Source: Actinomycetota bacterium
Lineage (GTDB): Bacteria > Actinomycetota > Thermoleophilia > Gaiellales > Gaiellaceae
Reading direction: 5' to 3'
DNA: 10,023 bases
Assembly (NCBI GenBank): GCA_003136795.1
Contig: PLDP01000123.1
Coordinates: 1,601-11,623, forward strand
Below, piece by piece: positions 6,698-10,023 of this stretch. Positions within the stretch are counted from its first letter, which is position 1; every line of letters begins with the position of its first letter. The notes beneath the pieces were generated by a model. That model ran no database searches. It saw only the letters and a list, made by a program, of their open reading frames with translations, and was not told the origin of the DNA. The translations under genes and the position numbers were made by a program.

Positions 6698-7603
6698 ATG
6701 CTCCTGCTCCTGGCCATCCTCTGTGTCGGCGCCGCGATCTTCGTGCTCGGCGAGGTCGCGACGTATCCTGAGCGGCTGAAGGCAAGGTCGGTCCGCCGAG
6801 CGACCGACTACGGCCACATCCGCGTGCGGACCTCCGAGCGCGAGCTGATGCGTTTCCGCGAGCGCGTGCTCGTGCCGGCCGCGTCGCGGCTGGCTGCGAT
6901 CCCACTCAAGCTCAGTCCGCGTACGAGCGTCGAAGCGATCGCCAGCAAGCTCGTGGCAGCCGGTCTCGCGTCCCGCCTCGACGCGCGCGGCTTCCTCGCG
7001 ATCAAGGGCGGTGCGACCATCGCGGCCGGCCTCACCGGTTTCGCGCTCGGCGCCAGCGGCTCAGCCACGAACGCGCTGCTGCTCACTCCCGCGTTTGCGG
7101 CGATCGGCTTCATCGCCCCCGACTGGATCCTGACGATGAAGATGCGCGCCCGGCGGGAGGAGATCCGCAGCGAGCTGCCGGATGCACTCGACCTGCTGGC
7201 GGTCAGCGTCGAAGCCGGCCTCGGCTTCGACGGCGCGGTCACCAAGCTCACCGAGCACATGAGCGGCCCGCTGATCGACGAGTTCGCGCTGACGCTGAAC
7301 GAGATTCGCGTCGGCGAGTCGCGCCAGGTGGCGCTGAAGAAGATGGCGGCCCGGGTCGACGCGACCGAGCTCTCGAACTTCGTCCGCGCGGTCGTGCAGG
7401 CGGAGCAGCTCGGGATCTCGCTGGGGCGCATCCTGCGCGTCCAGGCCGCGGACACGCGCCTGCGCCGTCAGGCCGCCGCCGAGGAGAAGGCGATGAAGGC
7501 ACCGATCAAGATGCTCTTCCCGACGGTGATCTTCATCTTCCCGTCGATGTTCATCGTCGTGCTCGGCCCCGCGATGCTCACGATCCTGAAGGCATTCAAA
7601 TGA
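6698..7603 (+). CDS. tadC: TadC pilus assembly platform protein
   Basis: This gene encodes 301 residues, the usual length for TadC. It has an N-terminal membrane helix (about 2-20), a basic cytoplasmic stretch (24-57), two helices (about 104-146), and a T2SSF cytoplasmic bundle (about 158-268). Hallmarks in the bundle are RSELPDALDLLAVSVEAG (157-174) with GLGFDGAV directly after, and QAEQLGISLGRILRVQA (234-250). The bundle is followed by the C-terminal membrane segment (PTVIFIFPSMFIVVLGPAML, about 275-294). TadC pairs with TadB in the inner membrane and couples the TadA motor to pilin insertion. The ATG at 6698 lies 7 bases after the tadB stop. AAGGGA (6682-6687) is a usable ribosome binding site 10 bases upstream, and the start gives a clean first membrane helix. 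A longer upstream reading is open but lies inside tadB out of frame. The stop overlaps the next gene by ATGA. Confidence 0.94.
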   Translation: MLLLLAILCVGAAIFVLGEVATYPERLKARSVRRATDYGHIRVRTSERELMRFRERVLVPAASRLAAIPLKLSPRTSVEAIASKLVAAGLASRLDARGFLAIKGGATIAAGLTGFALGASGSATNALLLTPAFAAIGFIAPDWILTMKMRARREEIRSELPDALDLLAVSVEAGLGFDGAVTKLTEHMSGPLIDEFALTLNEIRVGESRQVALKKMAARVDATELSNFVRAVVQAEQLGISLGRILRVQAADTRLRRQAAAEEKAMKAPIKMLFPTVIFIFPSMFIVVLGPAMLTILKAFK

Positions 7604-9042
7604 CGCACGAGACCGAGAAGGGATTCGGCACCGGCCTCCGTTCGAAGCTCGAGCGGACCCAGAACGGCGGCTCGATCGAGCCGGAGGTCGTGGAGCCGGT
7701 CGCGGTCGTCGTCTCTGCGCCCGTCGACGTGATCGTGCAGGGCACCGTGCCCGAGCTCGATGCGATGCGCGGTGAGCTGCAGGCCGCACTCGAGCGCGAG
7801 CAGATCCTGCGCGAGGAGACGCATGCAGCCTGCCGCGCGGTCGCCGAGCGCGAGTCCGAGCTGGAGTCGTGGACGGCCGAGCTCCAGGAGCGCGAGGAAG
7901 CGATCGGCCGGCGCTCCGACGAGCTCGAGCGGGAGCATCGGACGCTCGTCGACCGGCACACGGAGATCGTCTCCGAGTACGCACGCGTTCAGGAGCTCTC
8001 GAGCCACGCCGAGTCGCGCGTGGACGAGCTGCAAGGCGCGGAGCGCGACCGCGCCGAGGCGGCGGCCGAGATCGCAAAGCAGCTCGCGTCACTCTCCGAG
8101 CGCGAGCGCGAGTTGAAGCGCGAGCGCGCGGCCTACGACGCCCGCCAGCAGGAGGCCGAATCGCGGCTCGCATCACGCGAGAGCACGCTGCGCGAGCGCG
8201 ACGTAACCGTCGCAGAGCGCGAGCGCCGGGTCCGTGACGCCGACACCGGCGCCGCGGGCATGCGAGCCCGTCTGGAGGCGCGCGACCAGTCGCTCGCAGC
8301 GAACGAAGCGCGCCTCACCCAGGAAGTTGCCGCGCTCGAGGACCAGCGCGCGGCAGTCGAAGCGACGCTCGATGAACGAGCCCGGTCGGTCGCCGACGGC
8401 GAGGCGGCGCTGCAGGTGTGGGAGCAGCGACTGCGCGCCGAGGCCGAGCGCATGCAGGACGAGCGCACCGAGCACGGCGTTACCTCGCAGGACGCATTCG
8501 CGCTGATGGCGGAGCTCGAGACGCGCGAATCCGCGCTCGCCAAACGCGAAGCCGAGGTGCTCGACGCCCAGTCGCGGCTGCAGGCCGCCTCCGCCGTCGC
8601 GCCGCGCGACCGCGACCTCGACGAGCGCGAAACGGCCCTGGTCGCCCGTGAGGCGGAGCTGAACCGGCGTCTGGCCACCGCGGCCCGGGACGAACGCGAC
8701 AACGACCTCGTCGAGCAGCTGCGCATCGAGCTGCGCAAGCGCGAGGACGAGGTCGCAGCCCGCGAGCAGTTCTTCGCCGACCGGCGCGAGCGGATCGAGG
8801 CTCGTGAGGAACGGCTCGTCTTCGTTGAGCGCGACCTCGCGGAAAAGACGGCCCAGACCGAGCGGCTCGAGGACGATCTCCGCGTCCAGTCGGCACGCCA
8901 CGAGGCCGATCTGGAGCTGCGCGAGGACAAGGTCGACGAGCGTCTGCATGACGTCGAGGAGCGCGAGCGGCGCCTCGAGCAGCGGGAGGCCGATCTGTCG
9001 ACGTACGTGATCTCGGTGCAAGAGCGCTTCAGCGCGGCATAG
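7600..9042 (+). CDS. Long charged coiled-coil protein of unknown function, coupled to tadC
   Basis: I do not recognise a named family. The 480 residues contain no signal peptide and no membrane helix, so the protein should be cytoplasmic. Residues 1-50 are a low-complexity head, with VEPVAVVVSAPVDVIVQ at 31-47. From about 51 to 467 it is a long, highly charged coiled coil, dominated by Glu, Arg, Ala and Leu, with repeats of the form L-x-x-R-E-x-x-L. R-E pairs recur at exact seven-residue spacing, for example R381/R388/R395/R402 and R441/R448/R455/R462. Likely breaks fall near 213-220 (RDADTGAA), 291-298 and 330-336 (ASAVAPR), dividing it into several rods. The start overlaps the tadC stop (ATGA) and TGAAGG (7587-7592) lies 7 bases upstream, so it is co-translated with the pilus genes. 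It could be a cytoskeletal scaffold that positions the Tad machine or a filament-forming protein. This is context-based inference. Confidence 0.85.
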   Translation: MTHETEKGFGTGLRSKLERTQNGGSIEPEVVEPVAVVVSAPVDVIVQGTVPELDAMRGELQAALEREQILREETHAACRAVAERESELESWTAELQEREEAIGRRSDELEREHRTLVDRHTEIVSEYARVQELSSHAESRVDELQGAERDRAEAAAEIAKQLASLSERERELKRERAAYDARQQEAESRLASRESTLRERDVTVAERERRVRDADTGAAGMRARLEARDQSLAANEARLTQEVAALEDQRAAVEATLDERARSVADGEAALQVWEQRLRAEAERMQDERTEHGVTSQDAFALMAELETRESALAKREAEVLDAQSRLQAASAVAPRDRDLDERETALVAREAELNRRLATAARDERDNDLVEQLRIELRKREDEVAAREQFFADRRERIEAREERLVFVERDLAEKTAQTERLEDDLRVQSARHEADLELREDKVDERLHDVEERERRLEQREADLSTYVISVQERFSAA

Positions 9043-9043
9043 C

Positions 9044-9049
9044 TACAAT
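9044..9049 (+). promoter_or_regulatory. -10-like box of the tRNA-Leu promoter
   Basis: TACAAT matches the -10 consensus at five of six positions and stands out in a GC-rich region. It lies just after the stop of the coiled-coil gene. Transcription would begin about 7 bases on, near 9056, leaving only a few bases before the mature tRNA at 9060. I see no matching -35 hexamer 16-18 bases upstream, where the sequence is AGAGCG, so the promoter may be weakly conserved there. Confidence 0.55.
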
Positions 9050-9059
9050 TCCGCCGCGC

Positions 9060-9143
9060 GCGGATGTGGCGGAATTGGTAGACGCGCACGGTTCAGGTCC
9101 GTGTGCCCGTAAGGGCGTGGAGGTTCAAGTCCTCTCATCCGCA
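9060..9143 (+). tRNA. tRNA-Leu, anticodon CAG
   Basis: An 84-base class II tRNA with a complete cloverleaf. The acceptor stem is GCGGATG (9060-9066) paired with CATCCGC (9136-9142), with A9143 as discriminator base. The D stem is GCG/CGC (9069-9071, 9083-9085). The anticodon stem is CACGG/CCGTG (9087-9091, 9099-9103), with loop TTCAGGT and anticodon CAG at 9094-9096, reading CUG. A long variable arm (GCCC/GGGC, 9105-9108 and 9113-9116) is typical of leucine tRNAs. The T arm is GGAGG, loop TTCAAGT, CCTCT (9119-9135), with one G-U pair at its base. CCA is not encoded. The gene is intact. CUG is a heavily used leucine codon in this GC-rich genome. Confidence 0.97.
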
Positions 9144-9172
9144 CTCTGAAGAGGGTCACACTCCTATTTCTG

Positions 9173-10023
9173 ATGGCGGCGGCCGCCGCCGTCGCTCTGT
9201 CGGGCGACGTGCAGGGCGCACGCCCCGATCCAACGACCGAGGTCGTCGTGACGCTGCGCGCGCCGGCGCTCTCGACCTTCGGCCGCAGCCTGCTCTCCGC
9301 GTCCCACCGCGACTACCTGGCCCGCCTCGACGCCGAACAGAGCGTCGTCGCGCGGCGGATCGTTTCGGCGCTGCCCGCCACCCGGGTGCGCTGGCACTAC
9401 CGGTACGTCGTGAACGGCCTGGCCGTCGTCGTCCCCCGCTCCGAGGTCGCGGCGCTGGCCCACGTTCCCGGCGTCGTCGAGGTGTGGCCGAGCGTCCGCT
9501 ATCACGCGCTGAGCGACACGGGCGGGCCCGAGCAGATCGGCGCCGACCAGCTCTGGGGCACGAACTTCGAGACGGCGGGCAACGGGATGAAGATCGGGAT
9601 CATCGACGACGGCCTGGATGCCACCCACCCGTACTTCGACCCGAACGGCTTCCAGTATCCGCCCGGCTTCCCGAAGGGGCTGACCCAGTACACAACGCCC
9701 AAGGTGATCGTCCAGCGGGTCTTCACCCCCGCGTCGCCGACGTCGAAGTACGCGAAGCTGCCGTTCGACCCCGCGAACTCGTTCCACGCGACTCACGTCG
9801 CCGGCATCGCCGCGGGCAACCACGGCGTTATTGCAGCCGGGACGGCCATCTCCGGCGTTGCGCCGAACGCGTACCTCGGCAACTACAAGGCGCTGACCAT
9901 CCCGACGCCGGGCTTCGGCCTCGACGGCAACAGCGCGGAGATCGCCGCCGCGATCGACGCCGCCGTCTCGGACGGGATGAACGTGATCAACCTGTCGCTC
10001 GGCGAGCCCGAGGTCGAGCCGTC
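9173..10023 (+). CDS. Subtilisin-like S8 serine peptidase, N-terminal part (cut by window edge)
   Basis: The frame is open from the ATG at 9173 to the window edge (283 codons). Numbering from that ATG, residues about 22-115 resemble an I9-type propeptide: EVVVTLRAP near the start, then YRYVVNGLAVVVPRSEVAAL and VPGVVEVWPS, as in prodomains that fold and inhibit the enzyme. The S8 catalytic domain follows. The Asp motif is KIGIIDDGLDATHP, with catalytic D145. The His motif is FHATHVAGIAAGN, with catalytic H205. NVINLSLGEP matches the substrate-binding strand. The catalytic serine lies beyond the edge. The 60-residue gap between Asp and His exceeds the 32 of subtilisin, so there is an insertion. 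HATH replaces the usual HGTH. It is probably secreted, but the ATG lacks both a basic N-region and a nearby ribosome binding site; the same frame extends back to a CTG at 9146 and would give a good signal peptide. Confidence 0.85.
   Translation, partial: MAAAAAVALSGDVQGARPDPTTEVVVTLRAPALSTFGRSLLSASHRDYLARLDAEQSVVARRIVSALPATRVRWHYRYVVNGLAVVVPRSEVAALAHVPGVVEVWPSVRYHALSDTGGPEQIGADQLWGTNFETAGNGMKIGIIDDGLDATHPYFDPNGFQYPPGFPKGLTQYTTPKVIVQRVFTPASPTSKYAKLPFDPANSFHATHVAGIAAGNHGVIAAGTAISGVAPNAYLGNYKALTIPTPGFGLDGNSAEIAAAIDAAVSDGMNVINLSLGEPEVEP

Noticed and set aside
7800..9030. Repeated GCGCGAG/GAGCGCGAG motifs in the coiled-coil gene as a DNA repeat array or CRISPR-like element
   Set aside because: The repeats are irregular in spacing and follow the reading frame; they are explained by recurrent Arg-Glu codons in heptads. 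No CRISPR array is present in the window.
8133..9089. Reverse-strand frame of 318 codons opposite the coiled-coil gene, almost only Ser, Arg and Ala
   Set aside because: The composition is the antisense image of the GAG/GCG/CTC-rich coiled-coil codons and continues into the tRNA region. It has no ribosome binding site or protein-like pattern.
9105..9116. GCCC-GTAA-GGGC hairpin as a terminator
   Set aside because: It is the long variable arm of the leucine tRNA.
9164..9823. Reverse-strand frame of 219 codons opposite the S8 peptidase
   Set aside because: The forward strand holds clear S8 catalytic Asp and His motifs over the same bases, so this is a shadow.

Overview
The window is a very GC-rich, densely packed stretch dominated by one Tad (tight adherence / Flp type IVb pilus) locus on the + strand. 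The GC-rich codon use, the lack of an outer-membrane secretin gene, and the gene order (flp, flp, tadE-like, cpaB, tadZ/cpaE, tadA/cpaF, tadB, tadC) fit a high-GC, single-membrane bacterium. An actinobacterial lineage, possibly Thermoleophilia (Gaiellales/Solirubrobacterales type), is my best guess; it is an inference, not proven by a marker gene.

Layout. 1-472, - strand: the 5' part of a BolA-family gene (cut by the window edge) and a DUF192 gene, overlapping by 4 bases. 473-607: a 135-base divergent gap with two short palindromes and an excellent Shine-Dalgarno sequence. 608-9042, + strand: Flp pilin 1, a perfect 12-bp stem-loop, Flp pilin 2, TadE-like minor pilin, CpaB, TadZ/CpaE ATPase, TadA/CpaF motor ATPase, a fused von Willebrand A (VWA)-TadB membrane protein, TadC, and a 480-residue coiled-coil protein of unknown function. 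Most junctions are ATGA overlaps or 1-base gaps, so the genes are probably one translationally coupled operon. 9044-9143: a -10-like box and tRNA-Leu (anticodon CAG). 9173 to the end: the N-terminal part of a subtilisin-like S8 peptidase that runs off the window; its start codon is uncertain.

How it works together. The two Flp prepilins and the TadE-like pseudopilin share a G|Q-x-x-x-E processing site and would be cleaved by a TadV-type prepilin peptidase that is not in this window. TadA would power assembly through the TadB/TadC platform, TadZ would position the machine, and CpaB would act on the outer face. Two parts go beyond the standard set: the secreted VWA domain fused to TadB, and the coiled-coil gene coupled to tadC, which may be a lineage-specific partner of the machine.
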